Below, one piece after another: positions 42,369 through 52,899 of a stretch of DNA of 64,000 bases (position 1 is its first letter; the number at the start of each line of letters is the position of its first letter). The translations under genes and the position numbers were made by a program. The notes under the pieces were generated by a model. That model was given only the letters and a program-made list of their open reading frames with translations, ran no database searches and was not told the origin of the DNA. Source of the stretch: Microbaculum marinum (lineage in GTDB: Bacteria > Pseudomonadota > Alphaproteobacteria > Rhizobiales > Tepidamorphaceae). The stretch lies in assembly GCF_042646165.1 (NCBI RefSeq), contig NZ_JBHRTC010000022.1. One strand, given 5' to 3'.

Positions 42369-42497
42369 CATGGTTCGAGACAGCCGCTGAGGCGGCTTCC
42401 TCACCATGAGGCGCAACTTCGGAACGTGCCGGTTCGATGTCCGGCCACCCCCTCGCGCCTCATCCTGAGGAGCAGCGGAGCTGCGTCTCGAAGGATC
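42369..42497. repeat. Intergenic palindromic repeat between urtD and urtE
   Basis: TTCGAGAC (42374-42381) and GTCTCGAA (42485-42492) form the outer arms. Inside are CCTCA-CCA-TGAGG (42399-42411), CCTCA-TCC-TGAGG (42458-42470), GCCGC-TGAG-GCGGC (42383-42396) and GCAGC-GGA-GCTGC (42472-42484). The motifs 'CATGGTTCGAGAC' and 'CTCATCCTGAGG ... GTCTCGAAGGAT' are hallmarks of a widespread alphaproteobacterial intergenic repeat. It lies inside the urt transcript. Confidence 0.8.
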
Positions 42498-42533
42498 GAG
42501 GCCCGAACCTCGCATCTTGCCCGGAGTCATCCC

Positions 42534-43286
42534 TTACCGCCCCAGATAGACTTCGACCACGCGCGGGTCGGCCGAGACGTGGTCGAGCGAACCCTCGGCC
42601 AGCACCGAACCCTCGTGCAGGACGGTCACCTTCACGCCGAGATCGCGGACGAAATCCATGTCGTGCTCGACCACGACCACCGACTGGGTCCTGGCGATCT
42701 CCTTGAGCAGGATCGCCGTCTGCTCGGTCTCCGAATCCGTCATGCCGGCGGCGGGCTCGTCGACCAGCAGCAGTTTCGGCGCCTGGGCCAGCAGCATGCC
42801 GATCTCCAGCCACTGCTTCTGGCCGTGACTGAGATTGGCGGCCAGTTCCTCGCGCTTCTCCGACAGCCGGATCGTCCGCAGCAGGTCGTCGATGCGCTCG
42901 CGTTCCTCGCCCGAGGTGCGGTGCAGCAGTGTCGCGAACGGGCCGCGCGGCGCCTTCAGGGCGAGTTCGAGATTGTCCCATACCGTATGGCTCTCGAACA
43001 CCGTCGGCCGCTGGAACTTCCGCCCGATGCCCAGTTCGGCGATGTCGGTCTCGTCGAGGCGGGTCAGATCGTCCTGGCCGCGGAACAGCACGGTGCCCTC
43101 GTCCGGCCGCGTCTTGCCGGTCACCACGTCCATCATGGTCGTCTTGCCGGCGCCGTTCGGTCCGATGATGGCGCGCATCTCGCCCGGCGCGATGACGAGC
43201 GACAGGGAATTCAGCGCCTTGAATCCGTCGAAGGAGACGGAGACGCCGTCGAGATAGAGCAGCGAACTGGTGACGGCTTCGTTCAT
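42534..43286 (-). CDS. urtD: Urea ABC transporter ATP-binding protein UrtD
   Basis: 250 residues, a LivG-type ATPase. Walker A 'GPNGAGKT', 'LGIGRKFQRPTVFESHTVWDNLELAL', signature 'LSHGQKQWLEIGMLL', Walker B 'LLLVDEPAAGM' and 'VVVVEHDMDFV' are present; LSHGQ in place of LSGGQ is normal for UrtD. The ATG at 43286 begins MNEAVTSSLLYLDGVSVSF; longer frame to 43511 overlaps urtC. Gap to urtC is 25 bp. Confidence 0.96.
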   Translation of the reverse strand: MNEAVTSSLLYLDGVSVSFDGFKALNSLSLVIAPGEMRAIIGPNGAGKTTMMDVVTGKTRPDEGTVLFRGQDDLTRLDETDIAELGIGRKFQRPTVFESHTVWDNLELALKAPRGPFATLLHRTSGEERERIDDLLRTIRLSEKREELAANLSHGQKQWLEIGMLLAQAPKLLLVDEPAAGMTDSETEQTAILLKEIARTQSVVVVEHDMDFVRDLGVKVTVLHEGSVLAEGSLDHVSADPRVVEVYLGR

Positions 43287-43311
43287 CGGCCTTGATCCGG
43301 CGTGGTCTGGA

Positions 43312-44502
43312 TCATTCTGCCGCCTGCGGACTGCGCGACGAGGCCGAGAGCCCGCCCGGCTCGACGCCCGCCTCCGCCTGCTCCGATGCCTCGCGCCTGT
43401 CGGCGGCGCCCGGGCCGGCGGCGCGGCGACCCTTGGCGAAATGGGCGATGGTGCCGACGATGCCCTTGGGCAGGAATAGTGTGACGGCGACGAACAGGCC
43501 GCCCAGCGCATACAGCCAGAAGTCCGGCAGCGCCCCCGTGAAATAGGTCTTGGCGTAGTTGACCAGCACCGCGCCGATCACCGGCCCGACCAGCGTGCCA
43601 CGCCCGCCGACGGCGACCCAGATGACGATCTCGATGGAGTTGGCCGGCGCGAACTCGCTCGGATTGATGATGCCGACCTGCGGCACGTAGAGCGCGCCGG
43701 CCACGCCTGCGAGGATCGCCGACAGCGTCCAGACGAACAGCTTGTAGTGCTCGACCCGGTAGCCGAGGAACCGGGTCCGGCTTTCCGCATCGCGCACCCC
43801 GACCAGCACCTTGCCGAGCTTCGAGGCGACGACCGCCCGGCAGATCACGAATCCCAGCGCCAGCGCCAGCGCCGTGGCGGCGAACAGGCCGGCCCGCGTC
43901 TCGCTGGACTGGATGTTGAAACCGAGGATGTCCTTGAAGTCGGTCAGCCCGTTGTTGCCGCCGAAGCCCATGTCGTTGCGGAAGAACGCCAGCAGCAGGG
44001 CGTAGGTCATCGCCTGGGTGATGATCGATAGGTAGACGCCGGTCACGCGCGAGCGGAAGGCGAACCAGCCGAACACGAAGGCCAGCACGCCGGGAACCAG
44101 CGCCACCATCAGCATGGCGAACCAGAAATTGTCGAAACCGTACCAGTACCACGGCAGTTCCTGCCAGTTCAGGAACACCATGAAGTCGGGCAGGTCCGGA
44201 TTGCCGTAGACGCCCCGGCTGCCGATCTGGCGCATCAGGTACATGCCCATCGCATAGCCGCCGAGCGCGAAGAACGCCCCGTGGCCAAGCGACAGGATCC
44301 CGGCGAAGCCCCAGATCAGGTCGACCGACAGGGCAAGCAGCGCGAAGGCCAGATACTTGCCGAGCAGCGTCACGACATAGGTCGGCACGTGGAACGGGTG
44401 CGAGGGCGGCAGCATCAGGTTGAGTGCCGGCACGATCACCGCGATGGCGAGGATGACGACCAGGAACGTCGTCGCGTACCTGTCGAGGCCGCGTAGGATC
44501 AT
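43312..44502 (-). CDS. urtC: Urea ABC transporter permease UrtC
   Basis: 396 residues, LivM-type, with about ten helices: 'LLALSVDLIWGFAGILSLGHGAFFALGGYAMGMYLM', 'MGFGGNNGLTDFKDILGF', 'GKVLVGVRDAESRTRFLGYRVEHYKL' and 'GALYVPQVGIINPSEFAPANSIEIVIWVAVGGRGTLVGPVIGAVLVNYAKTYF' are UrtC features. A hydrophilic tail of about 35 residues extends past the last helix. Start at MILRGLDRYATT (44502); a longer frame begins at 44535. Confidence 0.96.
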   Translation of the reverse strand: MILRGLDRYATTFLVVILAIAVIVPALNLMLPPSHPFHVPTYVVTLLGKYLAFALLALSVDLIWGFAGILSLGHGAFFALGGYAMGMYLMRQIGSRGVYGNPDLPDFMVFLNWQELPWYWYGFDNFWFAMLMVALVPGVLAFVFGWFAFRSRVTGVYLSIITQAMTYALLLAFFRNDMGFGGNNGLTDFKDILGFNIQSSETRAGLFAATALALALGFVICRAVVASKLGKVLVGVRDAESRTRFLGYRVEHYKLFVWTLSAILAGVAGALYVPQVGIINPSEFAPANSIEIVIWVAVGGRGTLVGPVIGAVLVNYAKTYFTGALPDFWLYALGGLFVAVTLFLPKGIVGTIAHFAKGRRAAGPGAADRREASEQAEAGVEPGGLSASSRSPQAAE

Positions 44503-44575
44503 GACGACACCCGCAGGCAGGCGAAGGGCGCACATGCTTTGCCTTCGTCAATCCGGACGGCCATGGTGCCGATCC

Positions 44576-44617
44576 GGGATCGGAGGGCCACAGGAAGGTC
44601 AGTGGCTCTCCGATCCC
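44576..44617. repeat. Long hairpin element between urtB and urtC
   Basis: GGGATCGGAGGGCCAC (44576-44591) and GTGGCTCTCCGATCCC (44602-44617) pair over 16 bp with one mismatch around a 10-nt loop. Further G+C-rich symmetry continues to about 44655 ('CCGGCTCTCC ... GGCCGGGATGAC'), in the manner of alphaproteobacterial intergenic mosaic repeats. It lies inside the urt transcript, 74 bp before the urtC start. Confidence 0.75.
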
Positions 44618-44671
44618 GGCTCTCCACTACGTTTCGGCCGGGATGACGATGGAGAGGTTGGAACACGACGC

Positions 44672-46309
44672 TCACGCCTCCACCGCCCGGCCCTTCAGCG
44701 CGAACAGGCCGCGCGGGCGCTTCTGGATGAACAGGATGATGAAGACCAGCACCAGGATCTTGGCGAGAACCGCGCCGGCATAGGGCTCCAGGAACTTGTT
44801 GACGACGCCGAGCGTCATCGCGCCGACCAGCGTCCCCCACAGGTTGCCGACGCCGCCGAACACCACGACCATGAAGGAGTCGATGATGTAGCCCTGGCCG
44901 AGGTTCGGGCTGACATTGTCGATCTGGCTCAGCGCCACGCCGGCGATCCCGGCGATGCCGGAGCCGACGCCGAAGGTCAGGGCGTCGACCCACGGCGTGC
45001 GGATGCCCATCGAGCCGGCCATCGGCCGGTTCTGCGTCACCGCACGCATCCTCAGCCCGAACGACGTGCGCTTCAGCGCTATCACCAGCAGCGCGAAGAC
45101 GGCAAGCGCGAACAGGACGATGACGAGGCGGTTCCAGGTGATCGACAGGCCGCCGAGCTCAAAGGCTCCGGACATCCACGACGGCGCCCCGACCTGCCGG
45201 TTGGTCGGACCGAAGATCGTGCGGACGGCCTGCTGCAGGATCAGCGACAGTCCCCAGGTCGCCAGCAGCGTCTCCAGCGGCCGGCCGTAGAGGAACCGGA
45301 TAATGCCCCGCTCGATCGCCACGCCGATCGCGCCGGCGACCAGGAAGGCCAGCGGCAGCGCGATCACCACCGAGGCGTCGAACAGCCCCGGCACGTGATT
45401 GCGGATCAGGTCCTGCACGACGAAGGTCACGTAGGCGCCGATCATCACCATCTCGCCGTGCGCCATGTTGATGACGCCCATCACGCCGAAGGTGATGGCG
45501 AGCCCGATCGCCGCCAGCAGCAGCACCGAGCCGAGCGAGATGCCGTACCAGACATTCTGTATCGCGGCCCACATCGAGAGCACCTGCTCGACATGGCCGA
45601 TGGCCTTCTCCGCGGCGGCCTCGACCTCGCCGTCACTGTTGGCGGCGACCGCGCGCAGCAGTCCCAGCGTTTCCTGGTCGGCGCGCGTCGAAATCGTCCC
45701 GATCGCCGCGATCCTGTCGTCGGGAGCCGCGTCCGGCGCCGACAGGACGATCGCGGCGCGGGCCTGCCCCATCGCAGCCCTGACGCCGTCGTCCGTCTCC
45801 GCGGCGATCGCCTCGTCCAGGACCGGCAGCATTTCGGGATCGGGAGAGTCGAACATCGTCCCCGCCGCCTGCAGCCGGACCGCCGGGTCCGGCGCGCGCA
45901 GTGTGAGGCCGGCGAGCGCGCCGCGGATGACGCGGCGGAGATTGTTGTTGACGCGGATCTTGTCGACGGCGGTGCGCGACTGGATGCCGGCGTCTTCACC
46001 GGTCAGCGGATCGGTCAGCCGGTAGTCGCTGCCCTCGCGCTCGGCGATGAACACCTGGCCGTCCGACTTGCGGACGTAGAGATCGCCCTCGCCGAGGATC
46101 TCCAGGATCGGCGCCACGGCCGGATCCCCCGTCGCGCCCAGCGCACCGACCGCCACCTCGGTGTCGTCGTAGCTGCCGGCGCCGAGCGCGTTCACCAGTT
46201 CCTTCAGGTTCCCCTGGTCCTGGGCCGAGGCGATACCGGCGGCCGTCGTGAGGGCCAGCAGCAAGGCGATCGACAACCGGGACAGGAGGCGGGTGAACAT
46301 GGACGACAT
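44672..46309 (-). CDS. urtB: Urea ABC transporter permease UrtB
   Basis: 545 residues. A signal-like helix and a soluble region of about 240 residues ('LKELVNALGAGSYDDTEVAVGALGATGDPAVAPILEILGEGDLYVR', 'NNLRRVIRGALAGLTLRAPDPAVRLQAA') precede a LivH-type permease ('AITFGVMGVINMAHGEMVMIGAYVTFVVQDLI', 'FLYGRPLETLLATWGLSLILQQAVRTIFGPTNRQVGAPSWM', 'VMVVVFGGVGNLWGTLVGAMTLG'). Such an N-terminal domain is normal for proteobacterial UrtB and probably sits in the periplasm. It is 133 bp after urtA with a stem-loop in between. Confidence 0.95.
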   Translation of the reverse strand: MSSMFTRLLSRLSIALLLALTTAAGIASAQDQGNLKELVNALGAGSYDDTEVAVGALGATGDPAVAPILEILGEGDLYVRKSDGQVFIAEREGSDYRLTDPLTGEDAGIQSRTAVDKIRVNNNLRRVIRGALAGLTLRAPDPAVRLQAAGTMFDSPDPEMLPVLDEAIAAETDDGVRAAMGQARAAIVLSAPDAAPDDRIAAIGTISTRADQETLGLLRAVAANSDGEVEAAAEKAIGHVEQVLSMWAAIQNVWYGISLGSVLLLAAIGLAITFGVMGVINMAHGEMVMIGAYVTFVVQDLIRNHVPGLFDASVVIALPLAFLVAGAIGVAIERGIIRFLYGRPLETLLATWGLSLILQQAVRTIFGPTNRQVGAPSWMSGAFELGGLSITWNRLVIVLFALAVFALLVIALKRTSFGLRMRAVTQNRPMAGSMGIRTPWVDALTFGVGSGIAGIAGVALSQIDNVSPNLGQGYIIDSFMVVVFGGVGNLWGTLVGAMTLGVVNKFLEPYAGAVLAKILVLVFIILFIQKRPRGLFALKGRAVEA

Positions 46310-46374
46310 CGGCCTTGGTTCTGGAGGTCCGGTTTGGTGGTCCGAATTCGATCGGGTCTTGGGGAGGAGAAGGT

Positions 46375-46419
46375 CCGCCGGCCGGCCATCCCGGATCGAA
46401 GCCCGGAGCCGGCCGGCGG
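46375..46419. other. Strong stem-loop between urtA and urtB
   Basis: CCGCCGGCCGGC (46375-46386) and GCCGGCCGGCGG (46408-46419) pair perfectly over 12 bp around a 21-nt loop. It has no T-run and so is not a clear terminator. In the minus-strand transcript it follows the urtA stop and could let urtA be made in excess of the membrane genes, as is common for binding proteins. Confidence 0.65.
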
Positions 46420-46442
46420 TTCCCCTCTGGCAGTTCAGGCGG

Positions 46443-47741
46443 TCACGATCCCTGGCCGCCGCACTTGCCGGTTGCGGTGTTGAAGTTTCCGCAGCTCAGC
46501 GGTGAGCGCCAGTCGGAAATCAGGTCCTTGGACCCTTCCAGGTAGTCGGACCAGGCGTCGCCCGGCACCAGGCCGGAGGTTTCCCAGACGGTCTCGAACT
46601 GGCCGTCGTCCTGGATCTCGCCGATCAGCACCGGCTTGGTGATGTGGTGGTTCGGCATCATCGCGGAGTAGCCGCCGGTCAGGTTCGGCACGGCGACGCC
46701 GATCATCGCGTCGATCACCGCGTCCGGATCGGTGGTCCCCGCCTTCTCGACCGCCTTCACCCACATGTTGAAGCCGATGTAGTGGGCTTCCATCGGATCG
46801 TTGGTGACGCGCTTGTCGTCCTTGATGAACTCCTGCCACGCGGCGATGAAGTCCTCGTTCTCGGCCGTGTCGGCGCTCATGAAGTAGTTCCAGGCCGCCA
46901 GGTGGCCGACCAGCGGAGCGGTGTCGAGACCGGCAAGCTCCTCCTCGCCGACCGAGAATGCGACGACCGGGATGTCCTCGGCCTTGACGCCCTGGTTGCC
47001 GAGTTCCTTGTAGAACGGCACGTTGGCGTCGCCATTGATGGTCGACACGACGGCCGTCTTCTTGCCGCCCGAGCCGAACGTCTTGATCTCCGACACGATC
47101 GACTGCCAATCCGAATGGCCGAATGGCGTGTAGTTGATCATGATGTCTTCCTCGGCGACGCCCTTCGACTTCAGGTACGCCTCGAGGATCTTGTTGGTGG
47201 TGCGCGGATAGACGTAGTCGGTTCCCGCCAGCACCCAGCGCTCGACGCCTTCCGTCTCCATCAGGTAGTCGACGGCCGGTATCGCCTGCTGGTTCGGCGC
47301 CGCGCCGGTGTAGAAGACGTTCTTCGACGACTCCTCGCCCTCGTACTGGACGGGATAGAACAGCAGGCCGTTCAGTTCCTCGAACACCGGCAGCACCGAC
47401 TTGCGGCTCACCGAGGTCCAGCAGCCGAACACCGCGGCCACCTTGTCCTGGGTGATCAGTTCGCGGGCCTTCTCGGCGAACAGCGGCCAGTCGGAGGCGG
47501 GATCGACGACGACCGCTTCGAGCTGCTTGCCGAGCAGGCCGCCCTTCTTGTTCTGCTCGTCGATGAGCATCAGCATGACGTCTTTCAGCGTCGTCTCCGA
47601 GATCGCCATGGTCCCGGACAACGAGTGCAGGATGCCGACCTTGATGGTGTCTTCCTGTGCACTGGCGGGCGCAGCCAGGCCACCGGCCAGCATCGCGGCG
47701 CCGGCGAGGGCGCCAAGCCAGTATTTCGTCTTGCCTTGCAT
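46443..47741 (-). CDS. urtA: Urea ABC transporter substrate-binding protein UrtA
   Basis: 432 residues with a signal peptide ending near 'PASAQE'. 'IKVGILHSLSGTMAISETTLKDVMLMLIDEQNKKGGLLGKQLEAVVVDPASDWPLFAEKARELI', 'KVAAVFGCWTSVSRKSVLPVFEELNGLLFYPVQYEGEESSKNVFYTGAAPNQQAIPAVDYLM', and 'DAWSDYLEGSKDLISDWRSPLSCGNFNTATGKCGGQ' match UrtA closely. It is periplasmic, binds urea with high affinity and feeds UrtBCDE. It diverges from a sensor-kinase gene; the 391 bp between holds the regulatory region. Confidence 0.97.
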   Translation of the reverse strand: MQGKTKYWLGALAGAAMLAGGLAAPASAQEDTIKVGILHSLSGTMAISETTLKDVMLMLIDEQNKKGGLLGKQLEAVVVDPASDWPLFAEKARELITQDKVAAVFGCWTSVSRKSVLPVFEELNGLLFYPVQYEGEESSKNVFYTGAAPNQQAIPAVDYLMETEGVERWVLAGTDYVYPRTTNKILEAYLKSKGVAEEDIMINYTPFGHSDWQSIVSEIKTFGSGGKKTAVVSTINGDANVPFYKELGNQGVKAEDIPVVAFSVGEEELAGLDTAPLVGHLAAWNYFMSADTAENEDFIAAWQEFIKDDKRVTNDPMEAHYIGFNMWVKAVEKAGTTDPDAVIDAMIGVAVPNLTGGYSAMMPNHHITKPVLIGEIQDDGQFETVWETSGLVPGDAWSDYLEGSKDLISDWRSPLSCGNFNTATGKCGGQGS

Positions 47742-48132
47742 GGATACTTCCCCGTCTGTAAGGCGGCCGCGGAAGGATTTCCGGGCCTCTTGTTGCGATC
47801 GGGAGGCATCTGGATTTCGGCAGCGGCCCCCCGAGCGTGCCTGCGCGATCGCAAGGATCGCCCATGCCCGGAACTATCAGCCGCAGGATGCAGCGCAGCA
47901 TATACGTTGATTGACGTAGTTCTGTGAAAAACAAGCGTTTTCGGGAACCAACCGTCTGTTTTTGCTGCAATTGCACAGGGCTTTTGCACAAAAAACGAGC
48001 AGCTAAATTCCGTGCACGCAAACGACCTTCCAATAATATTGCGGGACCGGCGCCGGCTCGTTCGGCCGCGACCGGTGCCCCGGGCCGACAGGAGGGCCGG
48101 GCCGCTCAGAAGGGAAGGCCGGGACAAGGCAC
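47742..48132. promoter_or_regulatory. Divergent regulatory region between urtA and the sensor kinase gene
   Basis: 391 bp without a gene. The middle (about 47925-48010) is AT-richer. TACGT (47903-47907) and ACGTA (47914-47918) form an inverted repeat with a 6-bp spacer. Two direct TTGCACA boxes lie at 47971-47977 and 47984-47990, 13 bp apart. These are candidate regulator sites. No consensus -24/-12 (RpoN) or -35/-10 pair could be assigned: TTGCAC and TTGC are 7 bp apart, 2 too many for RpoN. Confidence 0.4.
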
Positions 48133-51100
48133 ATGGCGGGGCTGCAGCGCATTCTTCCGGTCCGGCGCCGCTACAACCAGTGGGTCGCCAACCAGACGCT
48201 CGAGGACTATGCGCTGCGCTTCACCGCCAAGAGCGCGCGCCGCTGGTCGGCGGGACGGGTGGCCCAGACCGCCATCGGCGCGATCTCCTTCCTGGCGCTG
48301 GAGGCGATCGGCGGCGCCATCACCCTGTCCTACGGCTTCACCAACGCGGTGGCGGCGATCGGCGTCGTCTGCGTGGTGCTGCTGATCACCGGCCTGCCGA
48401 TCTCCAGCTACGCGGCACGATACGGTGTCGACATCGACCTGCTCACGCGCGGCAGCGGCTTCGGCTACATCGGTTCGACGATCACCTCGCTGATCTACGC
48501 GACCTTCACCTTCATCCTGTTCGCGATCGAAGCCTCGATCATGTCCTCCGCGCTCGAGCTGTGCCTCGGGATACCGCTGTGGATCGGCTACATCGTCAGC
48601 ACCGTGGTCGTGATCCCGCTTGTCACCCACGGCATCACGTGGATCAGCCGTTTCCAGATCGCCACCCAGCCGCTGTGGATCGTGCTCAACATCCTGCCGC
48701 TTGCCTTCATCCTGACGCTCGACTGGCCGTCGATCGGCGATTGGATGCGCTTCGGCGGCACCAGCGGCATCGCAGCGGGAACCGACGGCACGGCCTTCGA
48801 TATCCTGCGCTTCGGCGCGGCGGCGTCGGTCATCCTGGCGCTGATGCCGCAGATCGGCGAGCAGGTGGACATCCTGCGGTTCCTGCCGGCCCGGCGCGAC
48901 AGGCCGGAGCCGGCGTGGCGCGGGGCGCTGCTGGCGGGCGGCGCCGGCTGGATCATCTGGGGCGCGCCGAAGCTCCTGTTCGGCTCCTTCCTCGCCGTCC
49001 TGGCCACCGGTCACGGCGTGCCCTTCAGCCACGCGGCCGAGCCCGCCTACATGTACAACGTCGCCTTCGGCTACGTATTCGGTTCGCCCCACCTCGTGCT
49101 GGCGACGACGGCCGTCCTCGTCGTGGTATCGCAGCTCAAGATCAACGTGATGAACGCCTATGCCGGCTCGCTGGCGTGGTCGAACTTCTTCGCCCGGCTG
49201 ACCCACAGCCATCCCGGCCGCGTCGTCTGGCTGATCTTCAACGTCGCCATCGCGCTCTTGCTGATGGAGCTCGGCATCTACCGGGCCCTGGAGCAGACGC
49301 TCGGCCTGTTCGCGATCGTCGCCGTCGCCTGGCTCGGCGCGATCGTCGCCGATCTCGGCATCAACAAGCCGCTCGGCCTGAGCCCGCCGGGCATCGAGTT
49401 CAAGCGCGCCCATCTCTACGACGTCAATCCTGTCGGGGTCGGCGCCATGGCGATCGCCATCGTCGCGGCGCTGGTCGCACGGATCGGACTGTTCGGACCT
49501 GCCGCCGAGGCGCTGGCGCCGTTCGTCGCGCTGGCCACCGCACTGGTCGCCGCGCCGGCCATCGCCTACGTCACGCGCGGCCGCTTCGCGCTTGCGCGCA
49601 AGCCGCGCCGGCACTGGAAGGACGAGGCCGCGATCAGCTGCGGCATCTGCGAGAACGCCTTCGAGCCGGAGGACATGGCGTTCTGCCCGGCCTACGGCTC
49701 GCCGATCTGCTCGCTGTGCTGCTCGCTCGACGCACGCTGCCACGACCTGTGCAAGCCGAAGGCACGGTTCAATGCCCAAGCGCTCGGCGCGCTCCGCACA
49801 CTGCTGCCCGAACCGCTGGCGGTGCGGGCGACGCCGCGGGTCATCCAGTACATGTCCGGCATGGTGCTGTCGGTCGGCGTCATCGGCCTCGTGCTGTCGC
49901 TGATCTGGTACCAGCTCTCCTCCGTTAACCCGGCCTATGACGAGGTGATCTCCCGGGCGCTGTGGGCGGCCTTCTTCATCCTGCTGATCATCGCCGGCAT
50001 CGCCACCTGGTTCGTCGTCCTGACCAACGAGAGCCGGCGCGTCGCCGAGGAGGAGTCAGGCCGCCAGAACAGGCTGCTGCTGCGCGAGATCGAGGCCCAC
50101 AAGCGAACCGACGCCGCGCTGCAGAAGGCCAAGGAGGTGGCCGAGGCCGCCAACCTGGCCAAGAGCCGCTATGTCGTCGGCATGAGCCACGAACTCAGGA
50201 CGCCGCTCAACGCCGTGCTCGGCTATGCCCAGCTGCTCGAGCACGACGAGAATGGATCCGCCGCAAAGCGCCAGAACGGCGTGCGGGTGATCCGCCGCAG
50301 CGCCGAACACCTGTCGGGTCTGATCGACGGCCTGCTGGACATTTCCAAGATCGAGGCCGGCCGCCTGCAAATCCAGCGCGACCAGGTGCGGATTGCCGAC
50401 TTCCTCGACCAGCTCGTCGACATGTTCCGTCTGCAGGCGGAGGCAAGGTCGTTGACGTTCCGCTTCGAGTGCTCCCCGGCCCTGCCGGAGGTGGTTCGCA
50501 CCGACGAGAAGCGGCTGCGCCAGATCCTGATCAATCTGCTGTCGAACGCGATCAAGTTCACCGACAGCGGCGACGTCGCGCTGAAGGTCGCCTACAAGAA
50601 CCAGATCGCGACCTTCACGGTCTCCGACACCGGCATCGGCATTGCCGAGGGCGACCGCGAGACGATCTTCGAGCCGTTCCAGCGCATCAGCCGGCCGGCG
50701 GGGGCGGGAAAGGCGCCGGGGCTGGGTCTCGGCCTGACGATCACCAGGATGCTGGTCGAGCTGATGGGCGGCGAACTGACGCTGGAGAGCGAGCCGGGCC
50801 GCGGCAGCAGCTTTTCCGCCCGCCTGATGCTGACCGCCATCGACTCGCCGCAGGCCGTCGTCCGCAAGGTCGGCCGGCCGCGCGGCTATGAAGGCCCAAG
50901 GCGGACCGTCATGGTGGTCGACGACGATCCGACCCATCGCGACCTGGTCTGCGAGATCCTGCGCCCGCTCGACTTCGCCGTGCTCACCGCGGAGGACGGC
51001 GCCGGCTGCCTGTCCATGCTGGAGACCGCCGTGCCGGATCTCTTCATCCTCGACATCTCGATGCCGGGGCTGGACGGATGGGAGCTCGCGCGCCGGATAC

Positions 51101-51505
51101 GGGCCGGAGGACATGCCCGGGCACGGATCCTGATGCTGTCGGCCAACATCGGCGACCGCCTGCCCGCCCCGACCGAGGATGCGCCGCACGACGACACGAT
51201 GGCAAAGCCGTTCAACCTCCAGCAGCTGCTCGACCGGATCCAGGCCCTGCTCGGCATCGTCTGGATCGAGACCGAACCGGTCCCGCAGCCTGCGCCGCCG
51301 TCGCTCGACGAAATCAGGAGCCCGGGCGCCGAGCATGTCGCCGAACTGCACCGGCTGGGCTCGATCGGCTACGTCCGGGGCATCGAGGCCAAGCTCGAGG
51401 CGCTGGAGTCCGTCGACGCGAACCGTCCCTTCGTCGCCGAGATGCGCCGCCTGGTCCGCAATTTCGACTTCCGCCGCTACATGGCAGTCCTCGAGGCGAT
51501 CGGCC

Positions 51506-51516
<11 letters not shown>
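48133..51516 (+). CDS. NCS1 transporter-hybrid sensor histidine kinase fusion
   Basis: 1127 residues. Residues about 40-490 form a 12-helix NCS1 (cytosine/purine/allantoin) permease-like domain. Residues 503-540 hold eight cysteines (503, 506, 518, 526, 529, 530, 536, 540). Two more helices follow (about 570-635), then a coiled segment, the HisKA site 'GMSHELRTPLNAVLGYAQLL' (His686), the ATPase domain ('NLLSNAIKFTDSGDV', 'DTGIGI', 'GLGLGLTITRMLVELMGG'), a receiver ('VVDDDPTHRD', 'ILDISMPGLDG', Asp974) and an extra C-terminal region. The gene diverges from urtA and overlaps the next response-regulator gene by 11 bp. By analogy with transporter-kinase fusions such as CbrA it should sense its ligand as it moves or binds. 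Urea, or a nucleobase that yields urea, are the likely signals. Confidence 0.85.
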
Positions 51517-52426
<910 letters not shown>

Positions 52427-52442
52427 ACGGCTCGCAGAAGCC

Positions 52443-52856
52443 TCAGGCCGGCATCCGTTCGAACGCCGGCAGCGCCGGATCGAGGCTGTCCCAGTCGTGG
52501 CCCCGCACGGCATAGGTGACTGCCTGCGGCGCGAACTGTGCGGGATCGTCGAGACTCGTCGCGGCGACCGCGATCAAGTCCGGCATCGCCGCGAAGGTCA
52601 GGTAGACCGGCACCCCGCAGGTCGGGCAGAAGGCGTGGATCTTGTCGTTGCCGCTGTCGGCCGCGACCCGCCAGGTCTTCGCCTCCCCCGTGATTTTCAT
52701 CTCCGCGCGCTGCGGAAAGGTCAGGTACGACCCGTGCCCCGTGCCGCTGCGTCTCTGGCAGTCGCGGCACTGGCAGTGGTTCTGGAAGATCGGTTCGCTG
52801 GTCGTCTCGTAGCGGATGGCGCCGCAGGCGCAGCCGCCGGAATAGGTCACGGTCAT
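52443..52856 (-). CDS. GFA family (CENP-V/glutathione-dependent formaldehyde-activating enzyme-like) protein
   Basis: 137 residues. Zinc-binding cysteines in the family pattern: 'GGCACGAIRYE' (Cys9, Cys11), 'NHCQCRDCQRRSGTG' (Cys28, Cys30, Cys33) and 'HAFCPTCGVPVYL' (two Cys). One Zn-site prototype (Gfa of Paracoccus) was thought to join formaldehyde to glutathione, but most members have unknown reactions. It converges with the response-regulator gene (16 bp) and is 43 bp downstream of the SRPBCC gene on the same strand. Confidence 0.9.
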   Translation of the reverse strand: MTVTYSGGCACGAIRYETTSEPIFQNHCQCRDCQRRSGTGHGSYLTFPQRAEMKITGEAKTWRVAADSGNDKIHAFCPTCGVPVYLTFAAMPDLIAVAATSLDDPAQFAPQAVTYAVRGHDWDSLDPALPAFERMPA

Positions 52857-52899
52857 CGCAGGTCTCCCCTTGGGGGTGTCACAATTGAGGATCCAGGAC

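Noticed and set aside
47971..47989. RpoN-type -24/-12 promoter before the sensor kinase gene
   Set aside because: TTGCAC and TTGC are 7 bp apart; RpoN needs 5.
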